DNA of 64,000 nucleotides from Zopfochytrium polystomum (GCA_025765615.1 JAIVFJ010000026.1:62001-126000), one strand, 5' to 3'. Shown: positions 22,963 through 34,343, counted from the first letter of the stretch. The notes: generated by a model from the letters alone, not told the origin. Numbers and translations: made by a program.

Positions 22963-23991
22963 ATGCCATCGCACCGTCGCTCTTGGGCGAACGTGGCAAA
23001 GCGGCAATCCCGCGCTTCCCCCACCGTGGCCGTGGCCAACTTCGTCGATCCTCAACCCAAGTCGCTGTCCACTACCCCTGCCAAGCACACGCCGACCGTA
23101 GACGCCTTTGCCACCAACGCTTTCGATCAACACTCCACGCACGCTGCGCACGTTGACGGGGCAAAGACCGCCGAGCCGATGGTTTCTTTTCGCGACGCCC
23201 CGGCCGTCGATCTCTATTCACCCACCCCTTCGTCCGAACCATCGCCCACCCTGACGGCGGATACCATGTTTACTTCGTCGCAGTCGATCGCCTACTCGCG
23301 CTCGTCGGATTCCGATGGCTCCACCGTCCATACTTCTTCGGACGCTGGCTTCCAGTCGGATACCTTGCACAGCTTGGAACTGCGCGACCCCTCCATAATG
23401 GCTGTGGGCAAAGTCGTCTCCATGGTGGACCCTTCCGCTGTGCCTTCCGACTTCAATCATGACACGCAGGACATGATCGCTCCCCACCCGTTCTTCCATC
23501 CGTTTCCACCGGCATTCCATCCATTCGATGCTTCTCCTCAGTTCTTCCCTTTCCCACCTCCCCTTCCACCCCCTCCGTTTGGATGGGTCTACCCAATGCT
23601 GGCACCGCAGTGTCCACCAATGGCACCTCCTCTTGTGCCACTTCCACATCGTCATGATTTGGACAACGTCGACAATATCCCAGACAACGAGACTCCCACC
23701 TCCATCGAACAGGAAGCCGATTGGGACTATCCTATCGCTCCCAACGTTTTTATCGAAAGCCAGTACATGATGTTCCCGCACGTTGACGCTGGTGGAATGC
23801 CGCAACACTATTACAATCCCCGTGGCGCGCTTGTTCCTCCCCCTCACACCATTCCTTTCTTCGAGGGCGAAGTTGCGCTCGAGCCGGTAATGATTCCACA
23901 GTCGGAGCATCGCCCTCCGGTAACTCTGAAGGACCCGGTAACTGGAGATCTAAAAATGGTGTTTGTGAAGGGCACTGCTAGGACATTTTAA
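22963..23991 (+). CDS. Proline-rich low-complexity protein, unknown function
   Basis: A single uninterrupted frame from ATG at 22963 encodes 342 aa; the frame is also open further upstream, but only via non-ATG codons. The N-terminus is basic and Ser-rich (RRSWANVAKRQSRAS). The middle is rich in Ser/Thr/Asp. Residues of about 165-230 are dominated by Pro, Phe and His (PFFHPFPPAFHPFD, PPPLPPPPFGWVYP). The C-terminus contains VTLKDPVTGDLKMVFVKG. No domain was recognised; the composition suggests an intrinsically disordered protein, possibly an RNA-binding or translation-associated factor. That is a guess from composition only. Even codon use and the absence of stops over 1 kb support it as a real gene. 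Confidence 0.6.
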   Translation: MPSHRRSWANVAKRQSRASPTVAVANFVDPQPKSLSTTPAKHTPTVDAFATNAFDQHSTHAAHVDGAKTAEPMVSFRDAPAVDLYSPTPSSEPSPTLTADTMFTSSQSIAYSRSSDSDGSTVHTSSDAGFQSDTLHSLELRDPSIMAVGKVVSMVDPSAVPSDFNHDTQDMIAPHPFFHPFPPAFHPFDASPQFFPFPPPLPPPPFGWVYPMLAPQCPPMAPPLVPLPHRHDLDNVDNIPDNETPTSIEQEADWDYPIAPNVFIESQYMMFPHVDAGGMPQHYYNPRGALVPPPHTIPFFEGEVALEPVMIPQSEHRPPVTLKDPVTGDLKMVFVKGTARTF

Positions 23992-24608
23992 GTGCTGCCT
24001 GTCTCTATAACTCGCAACTGCTGGATTGATGACTTGTTCGTGTGACGTTCGCCAAAACCGCTGTGCTCTTGACCGCCTCTCCCATTCTTATTCCCTCCAG
24101 TCCACTTCAACTTTTTTCCAATTGCTCCTGCTCAGAAAACTCCGTAAATGGTAGTTGCCGGCTGGGCTTCACTGATATTGCGTCCTTCTCGAGGTGCCTT
24201 TTCCAGTTTCTTCAGTCATTATGGGTATCATTAATCGTCCGTTCCTTTCCACTTTTTCCTCGCCGATCCGAGCGTTTGTTTTTGCTTCCAGCTTGTTTGC
24301 CTTCTCTCGTTGTTTTTCATCCTTCCTCCTCTTGTTCTTCCTTCAGTGCCACCACTTTCTCTCCAACAGGACTCAGGTCGTGTCCCAAAAAAAAATTTTT
24401 TTGTTTCCTCCCGTGGTTCTCCTTTTCCCTTTCGTCCTTGTTACTACTGCGTTTCATTCCTCACTTCTGGCAATTTCACTCCTTTTCGGACTGCCGTTGT
24501 TTTTGTTCTGTTCCAGTCCCATGTATTCTCACTTTTTTGTTCAAAATACAACCAAAAATACATTCAAAACCCCAATATCTGCCATCCGTTATGCGAGTGG
24601 GAGAGCCA
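23992..24608. other. Intergenic region; its distal part is a diverged copy of the HIT gene 3' flank
   Basis: No gene is supported. From about 24380 onward the sequence aligns, with many substitutions, to 27290-27500, the 3' flank of the HIT gene, in the same orientation. A shared anchor is GTGTATTC followed by TTTTCGTCAAAA-like sequence. Confidence 0.5.
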
Positions 24609-25216
24609 TCATCGCGTATATTGAAGCTTCTGTTGCAATCCGCTATCGCTGGCGACCTCCTTCGGAATAAAACGGAAGACGTCGACGTGAACTGTGACAA
24701 CTCTATTTGGCGTGAGGTCGTCTGACTTCAGTCGTCTGACAATTCGAAGAAGCGGTTCTGGATAATTCGATCATCAAACGATTAGGCGAATATGCAAAGA
24801 TCCAAGAACATCGACCGACTCATCGCGGCATTTTGTTGGGTTTGAAACAATTGATGATTTCTTAACCATCTCGTGAATAAAAATAAAAACCATGCAAGAA
24901 CACAAGAGGCACCAGCCGGCGAGCCGAGCGCGGTATTTTGCGACAGGGAGCTCGTAGGGTTCTGGGGTTTGGGGTTTGCGCAATTGTATCAAGTTTCATG
25001 GTGTGGTACTTTTGCAACTCCACCCCTGCTTTTGAGAAAAAGTTCGTGCAGAAATTCGGCATGAGATGTTTCTCTGTCCGCGGTTCAGGAATGAAAGAGA
25101 TGTGGGTATTTGAGTCCGAAGCCCCAAAAGGAAATAAAGAAAACAGAAAGAGAAGCGGCGCGGTTTCACGGAATGACCCCCTTGCTAAAAGGGCTGAAGC
25201 TAAGTTGGAGGTGGAA
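24609..25216 (-). pseudogene. Decayed duplicate of the HIT-family gene
   Basis: On the minus strand this aligns segment by segment with the intact HIT gene at 27562-28922. Relics: LQLSFSPFSKG (for LDVNPLSKG), HAEFLHELF (for HAEFLHQVP), ELPVAKY (for ALPVLKR), GVELQKYHT within the intron and, last, IPKEVASDSGLQQKLQYTR before a TGA at 24609. The segment corresponding to the exon with the catalytic VPHVHFH motif is missing, as is the NNGKLA exon. No continuous reading is possible. Exons 1-2 of the intact gene have no counterpart here. It is a dead copy that lost the active site. Confidence 0.75.
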
Positions 25217-25661
25217 GGACGGAAAGCGCACAAGTCGAGAAGGATACAGCTCGCTCATTGATGATGTTTGGTGTTCTTCTCTTCCGCTCCCACGACCCAG
25301 AGGGGCGAAAATATGGTCATGCAATTACACTTAAGGGTTGTTAGGGGGGGGGCGCTGTCTGTCTGTCTGTGCCTGCGGGGCGAGAAATAAAGCGAACTCG
25401 GTGGGTGGGTGGCTTTGCAAAGCCTCATTGTGGCGGTGTGGGTGTGTGGGTGGGTGGGGGTGGAAGAAGACAGCCTGGCAAGCAGACAGCTACTGCTGCA
25501 GGCAAGAGTGCGTGCGTGTGACAGTCAAGAACAAGCTGTCATCGCAGCGATCTGTGATTGATCAATCAGTATAACGTTACCTCACGCTCCAGGGTCCACT
25601 ACGAAAGAAGATACCCCGCACGCTAGACACTCCGGGGGACCTCAAACAAGGTGTGGGCTAA

Positions 25662-26966
25662 AACGCCGGAAGCTTCCAAGTTCGGCAGAGCATTCCTCCC
25701 ATCGTTAGAAGCGATGGCTCAAAGCACTTGGTGAACGCCTCTATTTTTGATGACGGCACCGATGCCTCGATCTTCATTACTGTCTGTAGGTTTCGCACCC
25801 ACCTCTTCTGTCCTCACCCCCTCATATTGACCCCTTCCAAAGATGCAGATCAGACAGTGGGAGGCCAATCCGGACTGGATCTTGTGACCCAGGCAGAGCT
25901 CACAGCACTTGCGCAGCAGCTGGCCGACCTTGGCAAATCGACCGGCCGGGCTGTGATTATGCGATACCTGCCCGAGTTTAACGGCGAGTGGATGCTGTAC
26001 GGCGGAAAGCCCACTGCGTTTGTGGCAAACTGGAAGATGATGGCTGCAACGATGCGGAGCACTGCACCAAACGTCAAGTTGGTCTGGTCTCCGAACTTTG
26101 ATCTGAACACTCGTGGCGACAATGCTGGCAGTATGCCCTACTGGCCAGGAGAAGAAAACGTTGACATCGTTGGGACCTCGCAATACTGGAAGTGTGAGTT
26201 TTCTCGATTTCTCACTCGATTTCTGCATAATTCAACTATATCCCTCTCTTTATGAATCCTCGCAGCGTCCCAAAAGGCCATTAACTCAGGCGGACCTTTC
26301 ACTGGAAATGTTGCACCTGGCGCTACCTTTTTTTCTGACAGCATCACCTACGTCTACAACACCTACGCAAAAGCCTTCAACAAGCCTTTTATTATTTCTG
26401 AAGCATCGGCTGCATGGGAGTCCACATCTTCGGTTCAATACACAAACTCGGTGACTCAGCCGGAACTTCAATTCGTACGTAATGCCCTCGTCACAGTGCG
26501 ATTGCTGAATTGTGCTGCATTCAGGATTTTTGGACGCAGATTTTTACGGCGTTCACGTCTGGAAACTTCCCTCTGTTGTCGATGGCTCAAATTTTCGAGT
26601 ACGATAAGGTTGGGCCGTCGATTTGAAGATTTTGCGAGAGTGTCAAAGTAATTGTTTCCTCCTTTGGGATTTTAGTTCGAAGACGCCTACCAGCGAGACT
26701 TTCGTGTGACCTGGGACGATGCGACGCGCCAGAGATTCTTGGACGCTCTTCAGACCCTCATCTCGACCAACAAAATCACGTGGGCCAATGGAGGTTCAAG
26801 CGGAACACCAACAGGGACCACCAGTGCGACGAAAGCTCCGTCCACTTCCACCTCTGCGGTGGTCTCTCCGACGACTTCGACAAAATCATCTGCCGATGCG
26901 AAGCTTTGGCTCGTGGGTTCCTTTGTCGGTTCTTGTGTCATGACAGTCCTTACGACGATGCTCTGA
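25662..26966 (+). CDS. GPI-type secreted glycoside hydrolase (GH26-like), N-terminus disrupted or incomplete
   Basis: Exons up to 25785, then 25843-26193, 26266-26474, 26525-26608 and 26676-26966, join in frame. The core resembles GH26 beta-mannanases and relatives: NASIFDDGTDASIFITVY, GRAVIMRYLPEFNGEWMLYGG (likely acid/base Glu), VKLVWSPNFD, NVDIVGTSQYW and KPFIISEASAAWES (likely nucleophile Glu). The C-terminus has a Ser/Thr-rich stalk and a terminal hydrophobic segment (LWLVGSFVGSCVMTVLTTML), fitting a GPI signal. Such enzymes act on cell-wall polysaccharide outside the cell. The homologous frame continues upstream as LDTPGDLKQGVG, then meets a TAA at 25659-25661 before NAGSFQVRQSIPP. No signal peptide or start codon was found, so the gene may be inactivated or begin with unseen exons. 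The family assignment is moderate. Confidence 0.6.
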
Positions 26967-27561
26967 ATGATTGGTCCAACTTGAACGACGTTGTTTAGAG
27001 TACCTCCTTTCCCGTGCTTCTTTGTGCACTCCACCTTTCTTTGCGGACTTATCTTTTTATACTTTTTTTTTTTGGCCATAGTCAATACAATTGGTAGGAA
27101 AAGTCGAAGTTACTGTTCGTCCAACTTGATTGAGGCGGAGGACGAAAGCTACGGGAGATTTGCGAAAACGACTGGAGCCCTGCAGAAAAAATTGGCGGTA
27201 CCGCAGGAAGAACAAGAGAAAGGACCTGAAAAACAGGGCGTGAACGCACGTCTTAGTCGCGCTGAGGCTTAATCAGAGCCATTGGGTTTGCTGTCGTTCT
27301 TGGTTTCACTTTCTCGTCTCGACCTACCCCGCCGGTTCTGTTTCCTTTTCGAATGTATTTTTAAAATTGTCACCGTTTGCCTCTTGACACTTCTCTTCAG
27401 TTCCCGCGGCCGTTGCTTGCTCCGTCCCATTTCCGTGTATTCGCGATTTTCGTCAAAACTGCAACCAACATACATCTGTTTGCTTGCTTGACGTGTTCCA
27501 TTTTTGGACCGATTGAACTCGAAAACAAACCCAACACCTTGCGCATGAGCAGGCGGGCCGA
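26967..27561. other. Convergent 3' intergenic region
   Basis: It lies between the stop of the hydrolase (+) and the stop of the HIT gene (-). No gene is supported. The portion 27290-27500 matches the flank of the HIT pseudogene at 24380-24580. Confidence 0.5.
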
Positions 27562-28922
27562 TCACATATCGCGAAGCTTCTGTTGCAATTCTTCCGCGAT
27601 TGCCCGCAGCCTCGCGTGATCCGTATCCTGGGCATTCCAGCCGATTCCGAGACCGTCTGTTGGCGCGGTTTTCGGAATAATCTAAGCATTTCGCAAACGA
27701 AGGGTGTCAATGTGAACAAATTTGAAAGCTTGTTTCCTTTCTTGGAAGGTGTGAGAGCCCGCTCCTTACGTGAAAGTGAACATGCGGGACCTTTGTTTGA
27801 AGTATTCAGCGTGCGAGTTTGCAACGCAACACAGAGTCCCAACTCACCGCTTGGTCTGACAATTCCAAGAAGGCGGTAGAGGTAGGTACGTGGAATTCAC
27901 TACTCGCACAACCAAACAAGATGCAAAGTGCAAAAAGCAACGACTTACGCGCCAATTTGCCATTGTTCTGTGTTTTATATGGAAGAGGAGGAGCACGATG
28001 TTGTCTTCAACTATCCCGCAGAAAACAGGTAACATACTAAATGCACGCCCCCCATCCACTCTGCTATCGCACCTGCAGGACATTGTACGCCGACGCGCCG
28101 AGCGCGAGCGAGACCCGCTTGAGGACCGGAAGGGCCTTGCGGTTTTCGGGATATAGGTTACATAACAAATGCAATGTTTGGTATTTTTGCAACTCGCCGC
28201 TTCCTACTCGTTTCAAAGGGGAAATGCTCACATCGGCTAGGTAATCGTCAGGCACTTGGTGGAGGAATTCGGCGTGGTCTGGTTTATTTCGGAACGGTGA
28301 AGGAAGGGCATGTTGGCATAGGAGATGGGTGTTCGGGGAGTACAATGGGGGGGGGGGGGGGGGGTCACGAATCGGGGCGAGGAGTGAATGAATGATCGGC
28401 GGCCACGACTGAAGGCAGGCGGTTACACTTTGGGACAACGAGCTGGGGCCATTTGCGAGAATTGATCAGTTGGGAGCGGTGCCACCACAAACCCCAACCA
28501 AAAGCACAAACAAAATCAAAGAAACTGGGCTGTTTTTACCGCATGCCCCTTGCTCAAAGGGTTGACGTCGAGCTTGGAGGAGGGCGGCGAGGGAAGTAAA
28601 AGGATGGTTTAGAGGCGCATCCAGCCTAGACAGTGCGTGGAAAACATGCGGCTGGCACTCACGAACGCCAGCGATCGGCTCGTCTCAAGCAGCCTGCGAG
28701 AGATGGAGTCAGGGTGAGTCGCGACATTCTTTCCGCAAGCGCGCCCAATGCAATCTCGCACTGCAAAACCTTGTGATCCCCCTCCCTCCCTCCTTCCCTC
28801 CCTCCCCTCGCCCGCTCTCTCTGGCCGTGGCGCGCTCACTTGTGAGACGGGATCTCGCCCTTGACGATCTTGCAAAAGACGCAGGCGGCCGACACCGCTG
28901 CTTTGGCTGACGAGGAGGGCAT
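27562..28922 (-). CDS. HIT (histidine triad) family nucleotide hydrolase, HINT/HNT1-like
   Basis: Ten short exons join perfectly: 28922-28840, 28693-28663, 28572-28540, 28443-28428, 28278-28232, 28135-28073, 27967-27949, 27855-27848, 27790-27770 and 27681-27562 (146 aa). The product is a textbook HIT protein: CVFCKIVKGEIPSHK, SLAFLDVNPLSKGHALVVPK, YHAEFLHQVPDDYLAD, YNVLQNNGKLAHQ, the catalytic triad VPHVHFHIIPK (HxHxHxx) and a GLGIGW plus AEELQQKL C-terminus. HINT enzymes cleave AMP-lysine and other phosphoramidates; both CxxC-type cysteines near the start are present. Exons of 8, 16, 19 and 21 nt make this gene invisible to open-frame scans. The decayed duplicate lies 2.3 kb away. A G18 run (near 28349) lies in an intron. 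Confidence 0.93.
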
Positions 28923-29861
28923 TTGGGAGATTTTGGGTTTCGTGCCAGTGCCACCCAGCTCGACACCAGAAGGTGAAAGGCACAAGCCCGTCCAACCACG
29001 GTTAGCTGAAATACAAGATCAAGTCAAAGCACTCATTTTCTATCGAAGACGCGGTAACAACTCGACTCATCGTTCATCAATGGCATAACAAGGACATGAG
29101 AAACTTCCATCCATTTCATCGCAAGCTTCATCGCATGCAAGTTATCACCACCATCAGACGGTGTTCTTGCAGTTGCTCACTTCCCCTTCGAGCAATCCTT
29201 TTCGGGATCCACAGGCAGTGTGCAGCACCGTCACTACCCAGAATCGTAACGACTGCGTCAACTACAGCACTAGACGTCAGTGATCAGTCAAAATGATCAG
29301 TCAACAGCACCCAAAGCCGGCCGGCATTCAGATTTTCGTAAATTTGCCTTCGCGGTCGTTCGGAGATGCGTTCGGTGGGATAGTTATGAAGAGGGTGCCC
29401 GTGGTTATCGGGAGACGCCTGCTAACTGGGCACGAGTTGGTGAGCACTCTTTCTTCATGTCTGCAAGGCACAGCGACTCGCTTTCGTTCGCATCACGTGA
29501 AGCCAACAGGTGCGGGCTGGAAGGATTTTGAACTGTCGGATGGCCTGTTGAAGAGGTTTCTCAGCTTCTCACATCCCAACGACCGGGTTTTGAACCAGGA
29601 GCGAACTGACCCGACCCATGCGCGCAGGGAGAAGCAAAAGGTGGGCCGTTGATTGCACCTGGCCGGGGGTTCGGAAATACCATGGTGAAAAGCGGAAAAC
29701 GGTTGACATATCTGAGAAAGTGGCCTTTTTTATGGAGGGGTCGGTTCTCTCGCATAGCCGTCGAAGCACCAACAACAACAACAACAACTGAAAAAAAAAA
29801 AAAAAAAAAAAAAAAATACAGCCAGAGACTACTTGAAATGGAGAAACCAACCGTCGAGCAC
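28923..29861. other. Intergenic region between HIT gene 5' end and TIR-TPR gene 3' end
   Basis: About 0.94 kb. An ATG-started frame at 29293-29652 (119 codons) begins MISQQHPKPAGIQIFVNL, faintly like a ubiquitin fold start, but the remainder does not fit and it is not accepted. A 26-nt A run lies at about 29791-29816. Confidence 0.45.
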
Positions 29862-32623
29862 TCACGCATCTGCAACCACCTCACGTGACAGGAGCGACAC
29901 CGCCGCAGCCCGCACTTCGGCATCCTCTGCAAGTTCCGCCACGTTCTCCGCGTGCACCCTCGCCTCCTCCCACGCGTTCGCGCGCAACAGCCGCCGCGCA
30001 AGCCTCAGCTCGCACTGCAGCGTCGCCGGATGGCTCCTGCCCAGCGCCTCGACGCGCCGCAAGAACGCGCGGTCCACGAGCCCATCGGCGCGCGCGGCCT
30101 CCAGCCCGCTCTCGGCCGTGGCGGCGAGACGCAGCCGCCGGTCGCACACAAAGTCGGCAATGTCGAGGGTCAGCGGGTCGTACGGCCCGACGTTGGCGTC
30201 GGCCAGTTTCAGGCTGCGGTCTAGCGCCTCGGTCGCTTCGTCATGCATCTCGTAAAAGTCGAATATTTTGCCAAGGCGGAACGAGTACTGAATGGTTTTT
30301 GGGTTGTAGTCGCCGTGGAAGTACTTTGACCGCTGGTATGCGTCGAGGGCGTTGTGGCACGCGATTTTTTTAAAGTCTTCGCCAGAGTCGCTGTGGATTT
30401 GTTCAATGAGAATGTTAAGGTAAGTCGCTTTTGACCGAGTTGGCCTTCAAACTTTCGCCCAACAACAACGCTCATTTACTCACCGTGCAACCTCTGCCAG
30501 CAGGATCTTCGTATCGAGATAGTCAAAGTCTCCGTCCCCGAAAAAGATGCGCTGTGGCTCCGAAATTGGAAAGATGATTCCAAGGCTTTTTGCGCAAGCA
30601 CCGGCGTAGTACAAAACACGCATCGTGCGCCTGTCAACAGCGTCATCTTTTGTCAACTTATTCAAGTCCAAGGTTTTGGAAAAGAGAAATGAGGCGCCGC
30701 CGAGCTTTTCTTGCATTTCCTGCATCAGCTGGAAAAATACTTCTTTAGCTTCTGCGGTCTTGTTCGCTGCAAGCATGGCCTTCCCAAGCTCGCCCTTCCA
30801 CCACAGCAGCTGGATGTTGTCCGCTTCCAGCACGGTTTTCAGTGACTCGACGTGCTCTTTGACCAGTGACTCCGCCAGTTGGAAGTTCTCCATGGTCACA
30901 TACAGGTCATAGAGTCTCTTAACGATAATTTGCGTTTCCGTAGCATCGATGCCTTTTGAACTGCGCGTCGATCGGTGTTACGTGAGAGTTGTAATTGTAA
31001 ACCAAACCATGCACCCACCTGGTCACAGCAGCCAGTTTTTCCTTAATCAGCTGCACGGCACTGCTGTATTGACCGAATCTAATGAAGTAGCCTTCCTGCA
31101 ACCTGCCGCATTCTTTTGACTCTTCGCTCTCGTCCCCAAATCGTTTTGCCACGATTTTGGGAAGCGTCAGGAGCAGCGATTCCCGGTCGAGTTCCGAATC
31201 CGCCGAGTTCGCCTTAATTCGACACAGCTGCCGGTACAACATCACAATCTCCTCCCCCTTTGGTCCGTCGGCGCTGAGCAGTGTCGGTACTAGGCTTTGT
31301 ATAACCGACAGCCATTGCTTAACGTCTTCTTGGCGGTCTTCGCTGATGCACATTCCGAGCTCGAGAGCGAGGAACGGAACGACCCGTCGGCGCTGCGTTG
31401 GCTCCTCACCGATATTGGTCAAAACTTCGTTTAAAATGGGCGAAACAGCCTCTTCTCTCGCCTTTTCGAATTGGCCGGACCTTTCGTACAACGTTCCCAG
31501 CAAAACGGCCGCTCGATCGATTTGCTGCTGGAACGACCTTTGGCCGCCTTTGGTTTTATAGTAGATTTCAAGCACATTCATCGAATTTAAGTTTGCACGA
31601 ATAGGATCCCACGCGTGGCGGTATCTCCCCTGCTGCACTCTCCAGTAGCCCAAGGCAAAGTGGTACCCAGCCATATCCTCGAGCTGTTCGACCATGTTTG
31701 GATTTTCTTCTTCGCCCTCCTCCGACTCGATGGAGTTGTTGAGAAGACGGCGAATATTACCAGGTGAATGGCCCTTGTCCACGGGAATGTCGATGCACTT
31801 GTCTAGTCGGTCGACCACCCAGTTTTCGAGCGTCTGCAGGACGAGCCGGTCCAGCTCTGGGAATCCCATGATGCGGTGCACAGCCTTGAAGATGTTGTCC
31901 TTGTCGGTGGGATTCGTCGCCTGGCACAGCGCGCAGCTGATGCTCTTTAGGACATCGTGGAACTTTGTTGGATCGTCTTTGAGGCCTTCAGTTTCCACAA
32001 AGAAATAAAAAGGAATCAACAGTCAACACACGGTCCGGCCAAATTTGAGGGTTTTGCACCAAAAATGTTCACCGTCGTTGAGGCTAATGAGTTCCCTCGT
32101 AGGCATGGTAATGTGAAAGTTGCTGCTCGTCCTCCGACACGCAAACACTTCGTACACACACCACGCTCGCGTCAGCGGAATGGGATTCGACCACGGTGTC
32201 AGAATCATCACAACATTTTGGATGGACCTGATGGCATCCAAGAACCTGTGCTCCCACCAATCGAACGGCTTCGCAGCCGTGTCATGCTGGGAGTTTGTGA
32301 AGAGGTCGAACCAGATGTAAATCTGCTCAGGGTTGGATTCACCCTCTCGATCAAAGAAGACGTCTAGCGCCTCGACAACGTCGGCAAATCGGTACATCCA
32401 CGCGTGGCTGATAAAAAAGCGAGCTGGCCGCACAACCTTGTCGTACCCCTTTTCGAGGATAACGTCGCACAACGAGGCTCGCTTCGCCTCCGTCATGGGC
32501 TTGACAAACTCCATGCACATGTCTGTCGTGGTCATGTCGCCGAGGGCTTTCACTCCTCCAAGGGCTACAACCAACCGGTTAACGAAAGAGAGTCGAATCC
32601 CGAGAGTTGAAATGTCGCCTGGC

Positions 32624-32660
<37 letters not shown>

Positions 32661-33089
32661 CGTTGTTGGCGGTACCGTGTGTGTTTGGTTTGCATCCAAG
32701 AGAGTGAATGTTACGAGCAGCAGAAACAGGCGCCATCAAGGAGCGCGCGATGCGCGCGTTCACTCACGATGGGCGGCCTTTCGGGAAGCTCGACGCCCGA
32801 CATGTCGACGGTGACGTGGTTGACTCCTCCGTCGTCTTTGGGCTGCTCCTCGGTCAGCAGCTTGTCCAAAAAGTCGGTGGCTTCCGACGGCGACCACGCC
32901 ATCTTGCTGCTCCACGTGTTCTGCTGCTGCTGCTCATCATGCTGGCTTGGCGACGGCTGGTTGTTTTCGCGGCGGCCGTCCGCAATCTTCTTCTCCAGGT
33001 ACTCGATGTGCTGAGTCAGCGGCGGATGCTCCCATTCGATGCTGTGATAGTATTGCTGTTGTTATCTTTTTTCATCTTCTCTTTTCTTT

Positions 33090-33122
<33 letters not shown>

Positions 33123-33726
33123 AAACAAACCTTTCCAATTTCGCTCTCAGGTTCTTGAGGGTCGACTCGGCGCGCTTGACGTAGCCGTGCAGCTCGTACT
33201 GCGCCGCCAGCATCGCCTGCTCCTGAAGGCACATGATCGAGTCCGGGCCAAACGCCTCGGCCTTGATCGACACGAGCATCTTGCACATGCGGATCGACTT
33301 GTCGTGGAAGCCCATGTCCTTGTACAGGTCGGCCTTCTTGCCGTACGTGTTGATCTTGCCCACAAGGAGGCGAACCTCCTGCTCGCTCGGGTTGCCCACC
33401 ATCTCGATCCGCTGGCTCATGTCAAAGAGCCGCTTCTTGTGTGCCGGGCGGGAAGAGGCCGGGTCCGCTGGGCCGTTTGTGTCCCCCTCGGCGTCCGTCT
33501 CTGGCACGGCATCGACTGAGGAGGCGGCAAGAGGGGAATGGGCACGAGCGCCCGCAGCGTCGCTAACGACGGCGTCTTCTTCTTCTTCACTCCCGTGTTG
33601 CGAGGGGCTTTCCGAGTCGGCCGGCGCGGGCGACACGTTGTTGCCCTCCTCCTTGGCTGTCGTAGCCGGCGGCGTGGTCGTCGTCGTTGTGGCCGAGTTT
33701 GCTGTGGGGGGCTGCGAAGTGATCAT
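29862..33726 (-). CDS. TIR-like (SHAW-motif) domain plus TPR repeat protein
   Basis: Exons 33726-33131, 33041-32768, 32625-32073, 31985-31019, 30960-30484 and 30444-29862 join in frame to 1,149 aa. Residues 1-105 are disordered Thr/Ala/Glu-rich. Residues 105-198 hold kinesin-light-chain-like TPR helices (KADLYKDMGFHDKSI, AQYELHGYVKRAESTL). Residues of about 345-455 carry ARFFISHAWMYRF, YIWFDLFTNSQHD, VVMILTPWSNPIPLTRAWC and YEV. This is a Rossmann-like, TIR-related pattern seen in large TPR proteins of protists and early fungi. The C-terminal 670 residues are TPR-type helix pairs (YHFALGYWRVQQGRYRHAW, AAVLLGTLYERSGQFEKA, IQYSFRLGKIFDFYEM). The function is unknown; signalling or NAD-related activity is only an analogy. 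The final 39-nt intron is unusually short, and the stop overlaps a perfect splice donor. Confidence 0.72.
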
Positions 33727-33927
33727 CGGAATGTAGAATAACAAATAGGAACGGGGAAAAAAAAAAACCAACTTGTAGACACGAATATATATTTACTGCA
33801 AAAATATAATACAGAAGACACGCATTTTTCTTCTCTTTCTTGTGTCTCTCCGCCACAACGGACTTATCTGCTCCCAAAAATTGTTCTTTATTTGATCAAA
33901 ATTTTTGAAAGGGAATGAATGAATGAC

Positions 33928-34006
<79 letters not shown>

Positions 34007-34343
34007 ATTCCAGGAGCCAGATAGACAAACACCACCAGAAGCGAAAGCGCAAGAATACTGCGCAAATGCAAACTGGGAAGCATTCTCCAACCACGCGGCA
34101 AACTCCTTCCCGTTCCGAAGTAAAGAGAAAATCATGAAAATCTGTCGGTCTCGTCCTTGTCTGATCCATCCACAAGCGCGTCGCCCATCATGACGAGCAA
34201 TATTAATATTTTGCTCAAAAGTTCGGTAACCAACTGCACTGTACACATATTCTTAATCTAACTACTGGGATAATTATAATAATAATACACGCGGTCGCCG
34301 TTCAAACAACATACTTTTCTTCCGCTCCAGCAGCCTGTTCCCG
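33727..34343. other. Intergenic region with long (CTGT)n microsatellite
   Basis: About 0.62 kb between the 5' end of the TIR-TPR gene and the stop of the RPB1-like gene. The tract from about 33925 to 34006 is roughly twenty tandem CTGT units. No heptad-repeat coding sequence that could serve as a missed C-terminal exon of the RPB1-like gene was found here. Confidence 0.6.
33925..34006. repeat. (CTGT)n microsatellite
   Basis: About twenty uninterrupted CTGT units on the plus strand. The same unit forms shorter tracts near 22263, 25357 and, as GACA on the plus strand, 56246. Confidence 0.95.

Noticed and set aside
24042..24725. Hydrophobic plus-strand frame of 227 codons
   Set aside because: It results from T-rich DNA and overlaps the minus-strand HIT relic and its flank.
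29293..29652. Ubiquitin-like small protein
   Set aside because: Only the first few residues resemble ubiquitin; the core strand, the LIF-type motif and the terminal GG are absent.
33888..34246. Asp-Arg-Gln-Thr repeat protein
   Set aside because: Pure translation of the CTGT microsatellite in several frames.
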